Source of the DNA: Archangium lipolyticum
GTDB lineage: Bacteria; Myxococcota; Myxococcia; Myxococcales; Myxococcaceae
Direction: 5' to 3'
Assembly: GCF_024623785.1 (NCBI RefSeq)
Contig: NZ_JANKBZ010000019.1
Coordinates: 146,128 to 210,127 of the forward strand
DNA: 64,000 nucleotides
A program made the translations under genes and the position numbers. Below the pieces are notes generated by a model that was not told the DNA's origin, ran no database searches, and saw nothing but the letters and a program-made list of their open reading frames with translations. Below, piece after piece: positions 8,607-17,083 of this stretch. The first letter of the stretch is position 1. Each line of letters begins with the position of its first letter.

Positions 8607-10382
8607 CTACTCGCGGGCCAGGGCGGGGGTGCGGTGCTCGCGCGCCAGCCGCAGCAGGCCGAGGAACTCGGCGCGGTCGCTCATGCCGTCCACGGCGTCC
8701 TCGGCGAGCGACTCGGCGGTGGCCAGGCTCCAGTCCCCGGCCTGGGGCGCGCCCCGGAGGATGTCCGCGGTGCCGGCCACGGCGGTGGCGAAGCGCAGGT
8801 CCGAGGAGGCCTCTTCCAGCGAGCCGCGCAGCTGCGCGCGTGCCAGGGAGAAGCGCTGCTCGGAGGCCTCGGCCCCACCGGGCTTCTTGGCGCGCACGCG
8901 CACGGTGGCCACGTCCTGGCCCTCGCCGGTGAGCTCCACCTCGTAGAGGGCGGTGACGGTGTGGCCGGCGCCGATCTCTCCCGCGTCCACCTTGTCGTTG
9001 CGGAAGTCCTTGTCGGCGATGGCGCGGTTCTCGTAGCCCAGCAGCCGGTAGCCGCGCACGGTGGCGGGGTCGAACTCCACCTGCACCTTCACGTCCTGGG
9101 CGATGACCTCCAGGGTACCGGCGAGCCGCTCCTGGAAGACGCGGCGGGCCTCGCGCTCGCTGTCGATGTAGAAGCAGTTGCCGTTGCCCTTGTTGGCCAG
9201 CTTCTCCATCAGGTCATCGCGGTAGTTGCCCATGCCCAGGCCGATGGTGGTCAGCGTGACGCCCTCCTGCACGTAGCCGTGGACGCTCTGGAGCATGCTC
9301 TCGGCGGTGAGGTTGGGGCCGAGGTTGGTGTCACCGTCGGTGAGCACGACGACGCGGGAGACGGCCTTGGAGCTGGCCTTCTTCACGGCGTGCTTGTAGG
9401 CGAGCTCCAACCCGCTGCCCATGGCGGTGCCGCCGCCGGCGGTGAGCGAGTCGATGGCGTCGAAGAGGGTGGAGCGCTGGGAGGCGGGGGTGGGGGGCAG
9501 CACGTCGCGCACGCTGCCGGCGTAGGTGACGAGCGCCACGGTGTCCGACTCGTTGAGCCCGTCCACCATCAGCTTCATGGCCTTCTGCGCGAGCGGCAGT
9601 TTGTCGGGCTGGGACATGGAGCCGCTGGTGTCCACCAGGAAGACGAGGTGGGTGGGCTTGCGCTGGCTCTTGGCGAGGGTGCGGCCCTGGACGCCCACGC
9701 GCACCAGGTGGCGGCCCCGGGTGAAGGGGGAGGGGGCGCCCTCGAGGTCCACCCGGAAGTCACCCTCCTCGGGCTTGGGGTAGCGGTAGGTGAAGTAGTT
9801 CACCCACTCCTCCACGCGCACGGACTCGGGCGGGGGGAGGGAGCCGCCGGTGATGGAGCGGCGGAAGAGGGTGTAGGAGGCGGTGTCCACGTCCACCGCG
9901 AAGGTGGAGAAGCGGTCCTCGGTGGTGAGGGTGTAGGGGTTGGGCCGCTCGGCGGCGTGGGTGTTGCCGGTGGTGACGGGCTCGGCCATCCGCGTGGCCT
10001 GCGCCGGCACCACGGCTGCGGACCTCGGAGCAGAGGCCGGAGTCGGAGCCGGAGCCGGTGCCGCGTACGAATCGCCCTCGTCGTCCTTGTTCGCGCCGAA
10101 GTTCCTCAGCGACTTGCGCTGGAGTTGACTGGTGGCCCCCCCCCGGTACGCCGACAGCTCCGAGGTGCCGGCGAGTGACTCCGCGCTGGCGCCGAAGAGC
10201 TTGCGGAGGTTGTTGCCGAAGAGGGTGAAGGCGCCGAGCAGGACGGCGAGGACACCCACGGTGATGAAGGCGAGCTTCGAGAGTCCCGGGATTCGTTTCA
10301 TGCGAGGGGGAATCGCACGTTCCCGGGACGTCGCGCGTCCGTCATCGGGAGGAGGTCGGTCATCCGGAGGAGGGTCGGTCAA
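8607..10382 (-). CDS. von Willebrand factor A domain protein, YfbK type
   Basis: 591 residues from TTG 10382; an ATG at 10301 just before the transmembrane segment is an alternative start. One membrane helix (about residues 36-56) is followed by an Ala/Pro-rich linker, a vWF_A N-terminal domain (DRFSTFAVDVDTASY, about 157-171), a VWA domain with a full MIDAS motif DTSGS (251-255), and a C-terminal DUF3520-like beta domain. The family is predicted to bind metal-dependent protein ligands at the envelope; the partner is unknown. Neighbouring genes are metabolic and do not suggest a complex. Confidence 0.88.
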   Translation of the reverse strand: MTDPPPDDRPPPDDGRATSRERAIPPRMKRIPGLSKLAFITVGVLAVLLGAFTLFGNNLRKLFGASAESLAGTSELSAYRGGATSQLQRKSLRNFGANKDDEGDSYAAPAPAPTPASAPRSAAVVPAQATRMAEPVTTGNTHAAERPNPYTLTTEDRFSTFAVDVDTASYTLFRRSITGGSLPPPESVRVEEWVNYFTYRYPKPEEGDFRVDLEGAPSPFTRGRHLVRVGVQGRTLAKSQRKPTHLVFLVDTSGSMSQPDKLPLAQKAMKLMVDGLNESDTVALVTYAGSVRDVLPPTPASQRSTLFDAIDSLTAGGGTAMGSGLELAYKHAVKKASSKAVSRVVVLTDGDTNLGPNLTAESMLQSVHGYVQEGVTLTTIGLGMGNYRDDLMEKLANKGNGNCFYIDSEREARRVFQERLAGTLEVIAQDVKVQVEFDPATVRGYRLLGYENRAIADKDFRNDKVDAGEIGAGHTVTALYEVELTGEGQDVATVRVRAKKPGGAEASEQRFSLARAQLRGSLEEASSDLRFATAVAGTADILRGAPQAGDWSLATAESLAEDAVDGMSDRAEFLGLLRLAREHRTPALARE

Positions 10383-10766
10383 CCGGGGGATGGCGAACCG
10401 CGTGGGCCGAACAGCGGCAACAGCGAGCCCATCTCCGTGCCGCAGGATCTGCGTCTGGCGCGCCAGCTCGGGGATGCCCGGTTCACTGCAGACCTGCCCA
10501 CTCCCTCAACACGCCTCCCATCCTTCTTATACGCCTCAGCCGCGTCTACACGCAGATGCCCGAGGGCAAGGTCTTCGCGAAGAACATGAACCGGCTGGCG
10601 AAGGCGAGCCTCGTGTGGGGCGACGAGGTGCTGGACCGGGTGGCCTCGCGCGTCTTCCACCTTGAGGAACTGGAGAAGCGCTGACGGCGTCGGCGGGATG
10701 GCCCGTAATGGAGCACCTGACTGGAGTCGCGGTAGTGGGGCTCCATGTGTATCCTCACGGGCGACC
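10383..10766. other. 384-bp intergenic stretch before the methylase-ATPase gene
   Basis: It lies between the divergently oriented VWA gene and the SAP-methylase-ATPase gene. The only plausible coding content is the short open frame listed separately (10556-10684). I saw no tRNA, repeat or convincing promoter. GC content starts to fall toward the right end, marking the border of the lower-GC island. Confidence 0.5.
10556..10684 (+). pseudogene. short ORF, possibly the tail of a lost gene
   Basis: A 42-codon frame starting MPEGKVFAKNMNRLAKASLV and ending EELEKR. The frame is open further upstream (LLIRLSRVYTQ) without a start, and the charged, amphipathic character looks protein-like. It could be the 3' remnant of a gene displaced by the downstream island, or a real small protein. 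I do not recognise it. The stop lies 82 bp before the methylase-ATPase start. Confidence 0.35.
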
Positions 10767-13685
10767 ATGCCGACGCCTCGTGAAGTCCTGGAGCTCCTCC
10801 CGAGGGCCGACCTCCTCTGGCTGGCCGATCGTCTCGGTGTCGAACCGCCCGGGCGGCGCAGCAAGCAGCCGATCGTGGACGCTCTGGTCTCGTTGCCAGG
10901 AGGGAAGGCCGAGGAGATGTTGCTCCTGCTCAGCCGGGAGCAACTGAAGGAGTTGTGCCGCAAGCTGGGCCTGGAGACAGGTGGGCGGGACAAGGCTGGA
11001 TTGGTTGCGCGCCTGCTCTCCGAGAGCACCAGCGAGGCTGTGGAGGCGGCAGAACCTGTTTCTGTTTACGGTGAAGCCCCGACCTCGGTCTCAATAGTGG
11101 CCGCCTTTCCCCGAAGGGTGAGTGGGGCGCAGCTCCTCGACCAGCTCCTCGGTTCCTTTGAATTCTTGCGTGGCACGGGAGAGCCGGTCCATCACCGGAC
11201 ATCCCTCTCCGTTCTGCTCTTGCTGAAACGCCTCAACGACGTATTCGAAGAGCGCGTCGCCGAACTCCTGGCGGAAGGAGCACCCGAGGCTGTTGCCTAT
11301 GGAGACCCCGATGAACACGAGTTCTTCATCCCTGAGGAGGCGAGATGGTCAAGGCTCAGGTACCTCTCGCATCTCCACATCGACCATGATCTGAACCGCG
11401 CCTGTTCGATCATTGAGCATGCGAATCCACAGCTCGAGCGTGTACTCACTTCGGTCGATTTCGCGGATGAACGATGGTTCGGCGGTCCTTCCCAGCGGAA
11501 GTCATTGCTTCAAACGCTTGTCCATTCTTTCTCAGGGCTCCCGCTCCATGAGCTCGCTCTGGCAGAACCGGGTGCGCTTGGGCATGCCTATTCGGCCTTT
11601 CTCGAGCAGACAGCGCATCGGGCTAGGAAACGTGGGGGAACATCCTTTACGCCCGTGATGCTCGTGAGGCTCATGGTCGAACTCCTCGATCCACAAGAAG
11701 GCATGAGCATTTGTGATCCGGTGTGCGGCACAGGCTCGACGTTGCTCGGATGCGCGGAGTACGTCGAAGCACACGGAGGCGATGCAAGGAATATCCGACT
11801 CGAAGGGCAGGAGAAGCAGATCGACAATTGGGTTCTGGCCAGGATCAACATGCTCCTGCACGGGCTGCATGAAGCCAGGATTGAAGCGGGCGATACGATT
11901 CGAGAGCCCAGGCTGGTGACGGATGGTCAGTTGGACCGCTATGACCGAGTGATTGCCAATCCTCCCTTCTCCCTCCGTTGGTGGGGGCACGAGGTAGCGT
12001 CGTACGATCCCTACGGACGTTTCCGGTATGGCATGCCGCCTCGGGATCACGGCGACTTCGCCTTCCTCCAGCACATGGTCGCGACGTTGAAGCCGAGTGG
12101 TCAGCTCGCGACGGTCGTACCGCATGGTGTGCTGTTCCGCGGGAAGGTGGAGGCGAAGATACGCGCCGCGATGCTAGGCGATGATTTGTTCGAGGCAGTG
12201 ATAGGGCTTCCTGGTGGGCTGTTCCTTGGCACCTCTCTCCCGGCGGCGATCCTGGTCTTGAACCGGAGTAAACCAGAGAAGAGGAAGGGAAAGGTCCTCT
12301 TCATCGATGCCTCGCAGGAATTCCATGAAGAGCGTCCGTGGAACCGCCTACGCGCCGAGGATGTCGCCAGAATCGTCACGACCTTCAACGAATTCGTGGA
12401 CGTCCCGCGCTATGCCCGTGTGGTTGGCCTGGACGAGATCTCCGCGAATGAGTTCAGTCTCGCCATCCACCGTTACGTCGAAGCCCGGCCGCTGGCTGCG
12501 GAGGAGCGGACGGAGAGTCTGGAGCAGATGTGGCGCCGCATCGAGCTCAAGAACTACCGGAGCATCGCCGAGGCCAGCGTGGAACTCGCTCCCTTCACGG
12601 TGGTGGTGGGTCCCAATGGCAGCGGAAAGTCCAACTTCGCCGATGCCTTCGTGTTCGCGCGGGACGTAGCGACGGATGCCGAGACGGCCGTGGAGCGGCG
12701 CGGAGGCCTAGTGGGTCTCCGGCGCTGGCAGCCTGGAGAGGATGCCGACCTGTCCGTGGACATCCGCTCAGCCACGTCCCGCGCTGGCCTGGATACCGAC
12801 TATCTACGCCATCAATTCACCATTCGTAGCGGAGGCGCGCGGGGCTGGTCCTTCCGCGGTGAGACCATCGAACTCTTCTCCCGAGGAGAGCCGGTGTTTC
12901 GCCTCGAGAGAACGCCCGACGGTGTGGAGATCGAGCCAGAACGGCTGGCTGAGTCGGTCGGACGGATTCCCAAATTGAGCGAGACCGCCAGCGCGATGGT
13001 CTTCGCCCGTCAGATGGCGCTCCTGTCCCGCCGCGCGGCTCTCCGAAACGTGACGCGGATCCGCCTCAACCCGGACTCCATGCGCCAGCCGCAGTCCGCC
13101 ACGGAGAACACGCGCTTGGAGGAGTCGGGGAGCAATATCGCGGTGGCCTTCAGGAGCCTCGACGCCACGGGGCAGGAGCGTGTGGTCACGGCTATGCAGC
13201 GGATCGTCCCCGGGCTCCTCCGCATGTTCGTGGAGTCGTTCGATCGCTTCCTGCTCTTGCGTTTCGAGCAACAGCAGGCCGCTGGTCAGGTGGCGAGGTT
13301 CTCGACGAGCGAGATGTCGGAAGGCGCCTTGCGTGCTCTCGGAATCCTCGTTGCCACGCAGCAGATGGCTCGGGACGAGCTCCTCATCATCGAGGAGCCG
13401 GAGGTCGCCATCCATGTCGGAGCGGCCCAGTTGCTCTTCGATGTCTTGAAGGACGCCTCGACCCAAGGCTCGGTGCTCATCACCACGCACAGCGCGGATC
13501 TCCTCGATGCCGCGCGCGAGGAGGAGATTCTCGTGTGCTCCTATCGTGACGGGGTGACGCAGGTAGGCCCGCTCGCGTCCGTGCAGCGTGAGGTCGTCCG
13601 GCAAGGGCTGTTTACCGTGGCTGAGCTCATGCGCTCCGAGCCTCTCCGGATCGAAGGTGACGAGCCCGGCATCGTCCAACTCTGA
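10767..13685 (+). CDS. SAP-repeat / N6-adenine DNA methylase (HsdM-like) / AAA15-OLD-type ATPase fusion
   Basis: 972 residues from ATG 10767; the frame opens further upstream but that part lacks protein character. Order of domains: two SAP-like repeats (residues about 14-43 and 58-86, pattern L..L...LG.....K..LV..L), a helical HsdM-type N-domain (about 115-285), an N6-adenine methylase with motif I DPVCGTGS (317-324) and catalytic NPPF (398-401), and an HsdM-style tail NEFSLAIHRYVE (561-572). From Met588 an ABC/OLD-like ATPase follows: Walker A GPNGSGKS (615-622), signature-like SEGALRALGIL, Walker B LLIIEEPE (872-879), and H-loop TTHSADLLD (906-914). There is no TOPRIM domain, no helicase and no HsdS gene nearby. 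The ATPase portion matches the predicted-ATPase class usually found as a separate gene beside DUF4276. GC content is lower than in neighbours, suggesting transfer. Inferred role: modification plus DNA-sensing defence. Confidence 0.9.
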   Translation: MPTPREVLELLPRADLLWLADRLGVEPPGRRSKQPIVDALVSLPGGKAEEMLLLLSREQLKELCRKLGLETGGRDKAGLVARLLSESTSEAVEAAEPVSVYGEAPTSVSIVAAFPRRVSGAQLLDQLLGSFEFLRGTGEPVHHRTSLSVLLLLKRLNDVFEERVAELLAEGAPEAVAYGDPDEHEFFIPEEARWSRLRYLSHLHIDHDLNRACSIIEHANPQLERVLTSVDFADERWFGGPSQRKSLLQTLVHSFSGLPLHELALAEPGALGHAYSAFLEQTAHRARKRGGTSFTPVMLVRLMVELLDPQEGMSICDPVCGTGSTLLGCAEYVEAHGGDARNIRLEGQEKQIDNWVLARINMLLHGLHEARIEAGDTIREPRLVTDGQLDRYDRVIANPPFSLRWWGHEVASYDPYGRFRYGMPPRDHGDFAFLQHMVATLKPSGQLATVVPHGVLFRGKVEAKIRAAMLGDDLFEAVIGLPGGLFLGTSLPAAILVLNRSKPEKRKGKVLFIDASQEFHEERPWNRLRAEDVARIVTTFNEFVDVPRYARVVGLDEISANEFSLAIHRYVEARPLAAEERTESLEQMWRRIELKNYRSIAEASVELAPFTVVVGPNGSGKSNFADAFVFARDVATDAETAVERRGGLVGLRRWQPGEDADLSVDIRSATSRAGLDTDYLRHQFTIRSGGARGWSFRGETIELFSRGEPVFRLERTPDGVEIEPERLAESVGRIPKLSETASAMVFARQMALLSRRAALRNVTRIRLNPDSMRQPQSATENTRLEESGSNIAVAFRSLDATGQERVVTAMQRIVPGLLRMFVESFDRFLLLRFEQQQAAGQVARFSTSEMSEGALRALGILVATQQMARDELLIIEEPEVAIHVGAAQLLFDVLKDASTQGSVLITTHSADLLDAAREEEILVCSYRDGVTQVGPLASVQREVVRQGLFTVAELMRSEPLRIEGDEPGIVQL

Positions 13686-13695
13686 ACCGTGCACC

Positions 13696-14295
13696 ATGAA
13701 GAAGCTCGTCTGCATCGTCGAGGGAAAGGGCGAGGTGGGGGCGGTCCCGAACCTGTGTATGCGGATCCTGCGCCAGCATCTCAATGACTTCGAGTGGGTC
13801 GTTGACAATGCGCCCATCCGGCACCCACGCGGCAAGTTGGTGGATGAGAAGAAGAGGAGCCCGCAGCGCACCTGTCAGGAAGAAGGTCTGCGGAGGGCCA
13901 TCCAACTCGCGAAGCAGACCCGGAAGGCGAATGCGGTGCTCGTATTATGCGACGCTGACGATGACTGTCCTGCGACATGGGGCCCTGATGCCGCGCGTGT
14001 GGTGAGCAGCCTCTCGTTGGGAGGCGCGGTCATGGCTCTTCGAGAGTACGAGACCTGGCTGTTGCTCAACTACACGGACGAGCAACTGGCGGGCGCTGGT
14101 GCGCCAGAGCCTGAACGCAAGCGGGGAGCCAAGGAAGCGTTGGCCAGACTCGTCCCAAGTTATCTCCCGACGACCCACCAGCTGCGGGAGACTCAGAAGC
14201 TCGATATCGCTCGTGTCCGCAAGCGTTCCGACAGTTTCGACAAGCTCGTCCGCGTGTTGGCGTCCATCTCGGGAACGACTCCACCCGCTCGATAG
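13696..14295 (+). CDS. DUF4276-family, TOPRIM-like protein
   Basis: 199 residues. The start ATG is 10 bp after the methylase-ATPase stop, so the two form an operon. TOPRIM-like acidic motifs are visible: VEGKGE near the N-terminus (Glu9 and Glu13) and LCDADDD (Asp86, Asp88, Asp90), which would bind metal for nicking or cleavage. The REYETWLL segment (116-123) is typical of DUF4276 as I know it. By analogy with OLD-family pairs in which an ATPase senses and a TOPRIM nuclease acts, this is probably the effector of the locus. An alternative is a regulatory subunit. Nuclease activity is inference. Confidence 0.82.
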   Translation: MKKLVCIVEGKGEVGAVPNLCMRILRQHLNDFEWVVDNAPIRHPRGKLVDEKKRSPQRTCQEEGLRRAIQLAKQTRKANAVLVLCDADDDCPATWGPDAARVVSSLSLGGAVMALREYETWLLLNYTDEQLAGAGAPEPERKRGAKEALARLVPSYLPTTHQLRETQKLDIARVRKRSDSFDKLVRVLASISGTTPPAR

Positions 14296-14320
14296 TCCCG
14301 GCGAGGAACCTTCGCGAGGG

Positions 14321-14602
14321 CTATGGCGTCCAAGGGTGCCGCCCGGATGACCCGGGCTCGCACTTGAGGAGGCCGCGGAGGATGCGCTGGAGCAGGGGGG
14401 CCTCCGTGAGGGTGTCAAAGAACTTGAGCGACACCACGCGGCGAGACACGTGGCGGGAAGGAGAAGCGAACACGTCCACCGCGAATGTCCTGCGCGGCAA
14501 CTCTGCCTGGTCCACTCGCGGCGTCCTCTCCCTCATCGGTTCCTTCCTGGCCGCTGCCTCGAGCGCTACGCTCGCCTCCTCACCTGCTTGGGCGAGCACC
14601 TG
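14321..14602 (-). pseudogene. IS91-family transposase C-terminal relic (copy A)
   Basis: The minus-strand frame reads ...PRRTFAVDVFASPSRHV... followed by EAPLLQRILRGLL. This matches the C-terminal zinc-finger region of the IS91-type transposase at 59-60 kb ([19 protein letters not shown]...[10 protein letters not shown]), but the cysteines are lost. Upstream of it the same sequence family (AAARKEPMRERTPRVDQAEL) recurs at 17.1 and 62.3 kb. Only the 3' end is present, with no catalytic HUH region, so it is inert. Confidence 0.65.
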
Positions 14603-14605
14603 TCG

Positions 14606-14983
14606 TCAGATGTTGTTGGCGTTGCCCACGGACACGTAGGTCATTCCCGCGGGGAGGCTGGCGTCCCACCCGGTGCCGGTCCAGCGCAGCACGCGGTTGG
14701 CGTCCGGGGGGTTGGTGGCCCACTGCGTCCCGTCCGGGGCGGCGGAGATGGTGCTCACGGTGCCGGCCTTCTTCTCCCAGGCGGAGCCGTTCCACTTCCA
14801 GGGGGAGCCAGCGGTATCGAGCACCCAGATGGCATTCGCGCTCCCCACCGAGATCTGCTTGAGCGTGACGCCCACGGGCGCCGGCACGTTCACCCAGCGC
14901 CTCGCAACCGGCGCCGCGGCCGGAGGGAACAGCTCGCTCCACGTCATGGCGATCTTCGCGTCCGACTGGCCAGCGAACGTCAC
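14606..14983 (-). pseudogene. tectonin-type beta-propeller protein fragment
   Basis: About 125 residues containing two to three tectonin-like blades, with the repeated pattern G...IWV.D..G..W.WNG..W (KQISVGSANAIWVLDTAG, then WNGSAWEKK, then LRWTGTGWDASLPAG). Such propellers bind carbohydrates, including O-methylated or LPS sugars. The frame is cut at its 5' side by the 78-bp duplicated segment and at its 3' side by the transposase relic. It is therefore a remnant of a larger lectin-like protein; the listed GTG start is arbitrary. Confidence 0.6.
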
Positions 14984-14985
14984 AC

Positions 14986-15063
14986 CGCTCGCGGGAGCTA
15001 CGCCCTCGCCGCGAGCACCATCTGCCGCATGTGGTAGTCGACGGACACGGCCGGGTCGGGGCG
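14986..15063. repeat. 78-bp direct repeat, copy 1
   Basis: Identical over 78 bp to 17927-18004 in the same orientation. The sequence encodes, on the minus strand, the last residues of the methyltransferase tail at 17939 (DPAVSVDYHMRQMVLAARA). Here it is detached from any gene and joins the tectonin fragment directly. It is followed at 15067-15086 by 20 bp (CACGTGGCGGGAAGGAGAAG) identical to part of transposase relic A at 14447-14466. Confidence 0.85.
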
Positions 15064-15111
15064 CTCCACGTGGCGGGAAGGAGAAGAGAAGACGGCGGGA
15101 TTCGACCCCGT

Positions 15112-16362
15112 CTACTCAGGCGCGCCCTGCTCTATCCACGTGTAGATCAGATCGATCTCCTCGTTGGGAATGGGTGGGAGGCCGAGGGGCATGCCCATCA
15201 CCGCCGGGTCGTAATTCCCGCTCAGCTCGGCGTGGCGGGCGAGCAGGCTGGCCACCAGCCGGGGCGTGCCATTCTCGAGCCGATCCGGGAGCCCGCGGAA
15301 CCGCCCGTCCCGCTTGATGCCTCGGAGGATGCCCTCCCGCGTGGCGAGATCGAGCGAGACGCCGTCGTAGCCGAACCCGCCGCTGTTGCCCGGCCCCTGG
15401 TCACCCTCCCGGTTCCTGTCGGAGTGGCAGTGGAAGCAGAGGTGCCGCGAGAGCTTCTGCGCGACCTCCTGGTAGTGCACCTCTCGCTCGAGCCGGCGCG
15501 GCCGGTACGCGGGGCGCGGCTCGGCCGCTACCCCTGGCAGAGGCTCGCTGAGGAAGGTCGCCAGGTCCTCGATGTCCTTCGAGGTGAACGGGAAGGTGGG
15601 CATCTCGGTGTCGGGGAGGATGCGGTGCGGCTCACCCAGCCAGCTTCGTAGCTGCGCGAGCGACATGCGGCTGCGCACGAACCGCAGGTCGGGGGCGCGC
15701 CTGCGAGCCGAGGGGCCGCGGAACTCGGGCGCGCCGTAGCGCAGCGACTCGAGCGGGGCGTCTCCGCGATAGTGACAGCTCGAGCACTGGCTCTTCTCGT
15801 AGAGCGCCCGGCCCGCCGCCGCGTCACCTCGCGGGAGCTCTGGGGAGTCCTCCTCGGTGACCTCGAAGAAGTCGGCGATGAGCTCGGCCTCCCGCGGGCC
15901 GATCTTCATCTTGGGCATGGTGGCCCCGTAGAGGGGCCTCACCACGTGCGGCGCCTGGAGCCAGGTGGTGAGCCAGCTCCGCTTGACGCGCTGGCCCAGC
16001 GAGCCGAGGTCCGGCGTCCGCACCAGATGCGTGAGGTGCTCCTTCCACCGCTGGACGTAGGCTGCTTTGTACCAGAGGTCGAGCCGCCCGGCGGTGATGG
16101 CCTGATGGCAGGTGACGCAGTTCTCGCTCATGCGAGCCGAGGTCGGCTCGATGCCGGGCACCACGTGGCACCGGTTGCACTGGAAGTGCTCCACGGCATC
16201 GCGTGGACTCTCGAGCGAGTGCTTCGTGGGGGCAAGGACTCGCGTTGGCAGTCGCAGCGCCAGCACATCGGCGTCGCGGACCAGCACGAAGCCGCCTCCG
16301 GCAATCACTGCAAGGAGCGCGGCACCGGAGAGGTAGGCGAGCGGAAGGGAGCGCGTGGCCAA
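15112..16362 (-). CDS. multiheme (tetraheme) c-type cytochrome, membrane anchored
   Basis: 416 residues. The N-terminal hydrophobic helix (about 8-28) acts as signal or anchor. Four CxxCH heme-binding motifs are visible: CNRCH, CVTCH, CSSCH and CFHCH, in two clusters separated by a linker. A methionine-rich ATMPKMKIG segment and TEMPTFPF resemble axial Met ligands of mono-heme cytochrome c domains. It is likely a periplasmic electron carrier. It lies 21 bp downstream of a small membrane protein gene on the same strand, so it is probably cotranscribed. No partner oxidase is present. Confidence 0.88.
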   Translation of the reverse strand: MATRSLPLAYLSGAALLAVIAGGGFVLVRDADVLALRLPTRVLAPTKHSLESPRDAVEHFQCNRCHVVPGIEPTSARMSENCVTCHQAITAGRLDLWYKAAYVQRWKEHLTHLVRTPDLGSLGQRVKRSWLTTWLQAPHVVRPLYGATMPKMKIGPREAELIADFFEVTEEDSPELPRGDAAAGRALYEKSQCSSCHYRGDAPLESLRYGAPEFRGPSARRRAPDLRFVRSRMSLAQLRSWLGEPHRILPDTEMPTFPFTSKDIEDLATFLSEPLPGVAAEPRPAYRPRRLEREVHYQEVAQKLSRHLCFHCHSDRNREGDQGPGNSGGFGYDGVSLDLATREGILRGIKRDGRFRGLPDRLENGTPRLVASLLARHAELSGNYDPAVMGMPLGLPPIPNEEIDLIYTWIEQGAPE

Positions 16363-16383
16363 GAGGGTGCTCCAGGGGGTAGC

Positions 16384-16971
16384 TCAATCGTCGGGGGGGC
16401 GGTAGCCTCTGGCGAAGAAGTTCGGCGAGGACCGGCAGAGTTCGGGGAGGAACACCGTATCGCGAGTCACCGCCATCACGAACACCAGCACCGCCGAGGT
16501 GGCCACCAGGCTCACGAGAACGGCAACCCCCTTCTTTCCGGCTGACCGGTTGGCCCATCCATGGAAGAGCGCGGCCTGCAGGGTGAAGAGGACGACAGGG
16601 CAGAGCACCAGCACCACCAGGACGGAGTGGTTCACCCAGCATGTGGAGAAGCCTGCCGAGCTACGGCTGAGAAGAGGGCCTCCGGCCACGATCATGGCCA
16701 GCAGCACGACGACAGCGCCGAAGACGAGCAGGAAGAAGTAGCGGAGGAGCAATGAAGGCCCGGCCTGACCCTCGGCGGTCGGTCCCCAGAGCTTCACGAG
16801 GACGACGCGGTTCAAGAACACCGCGCCCGCGCTCCAGAAGAGCAGATCGACCCAGAGAGGCTGGGTGAAGCTGATTTCGCTGGACTCCATCGAGTTGCTG
16901 CAGGCGAGCACATGCAGAGGCCAGGCGAGCGAAGCGCAGAGGACGATGGGAACGAGTGCGCGGCGAAGCAT
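16384..16971 (-). CDS. integral membrane protein, unknown function
   Basis: 195 residues with a signal-like N-terminus (cleavage or Cys near LACSN) and about four hydrophobic helices: LWVDLLFWSAGAVFL, YFFLLVFGAVVVLLAMIVAGG, VLVVLVLCPVVLFTLQAALF and VLVSLVATSAVLVFVMAVT. I do not recognise a family. It is the first gene of a probable two-gene unit with the tetraheme cytochrome, so it may be a membrane partner for electron transfer or assembly. Confidence 0.75.
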   Translation of the reverse strand: MLRRALVPIVLCASLAWPLHVLACSNSMESSEISFTQPLWVDLLFWSAGAVFLNRVVLVKLWGPTAEGQAGPSLLLRYFFLLVFGAVVVLLAMIVAGGPLLSRSSAGFSTCWVNHSVLVVLVLCPVVLFTLQAALFHGWANRSAGKKGVAVLVSLVATSAVLVFVMAVTRDTVFLPELCRSSPNFFARGYRPPDD

Positions 16972-17083
16972 CGGCCAAGAGTAGCCTCCCGGCGCGTGCG
17001 GGTCCCCTTCTTCTCGGAGGAGGCTTGAAAGGTAATGAACAACCCGTGGATGCCCTCATGCGCATCCTCGTCGCGGCCCTCGT

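Noticed and set aside
10767..14295. Complete type I restriction-modification system
   Set aside because: Only an HsdM-like methylase is present; no HsdR helicase/nuclease or HsdS is within the window, and the ATPase is of the OLD/AAA15 type rather than SF2.
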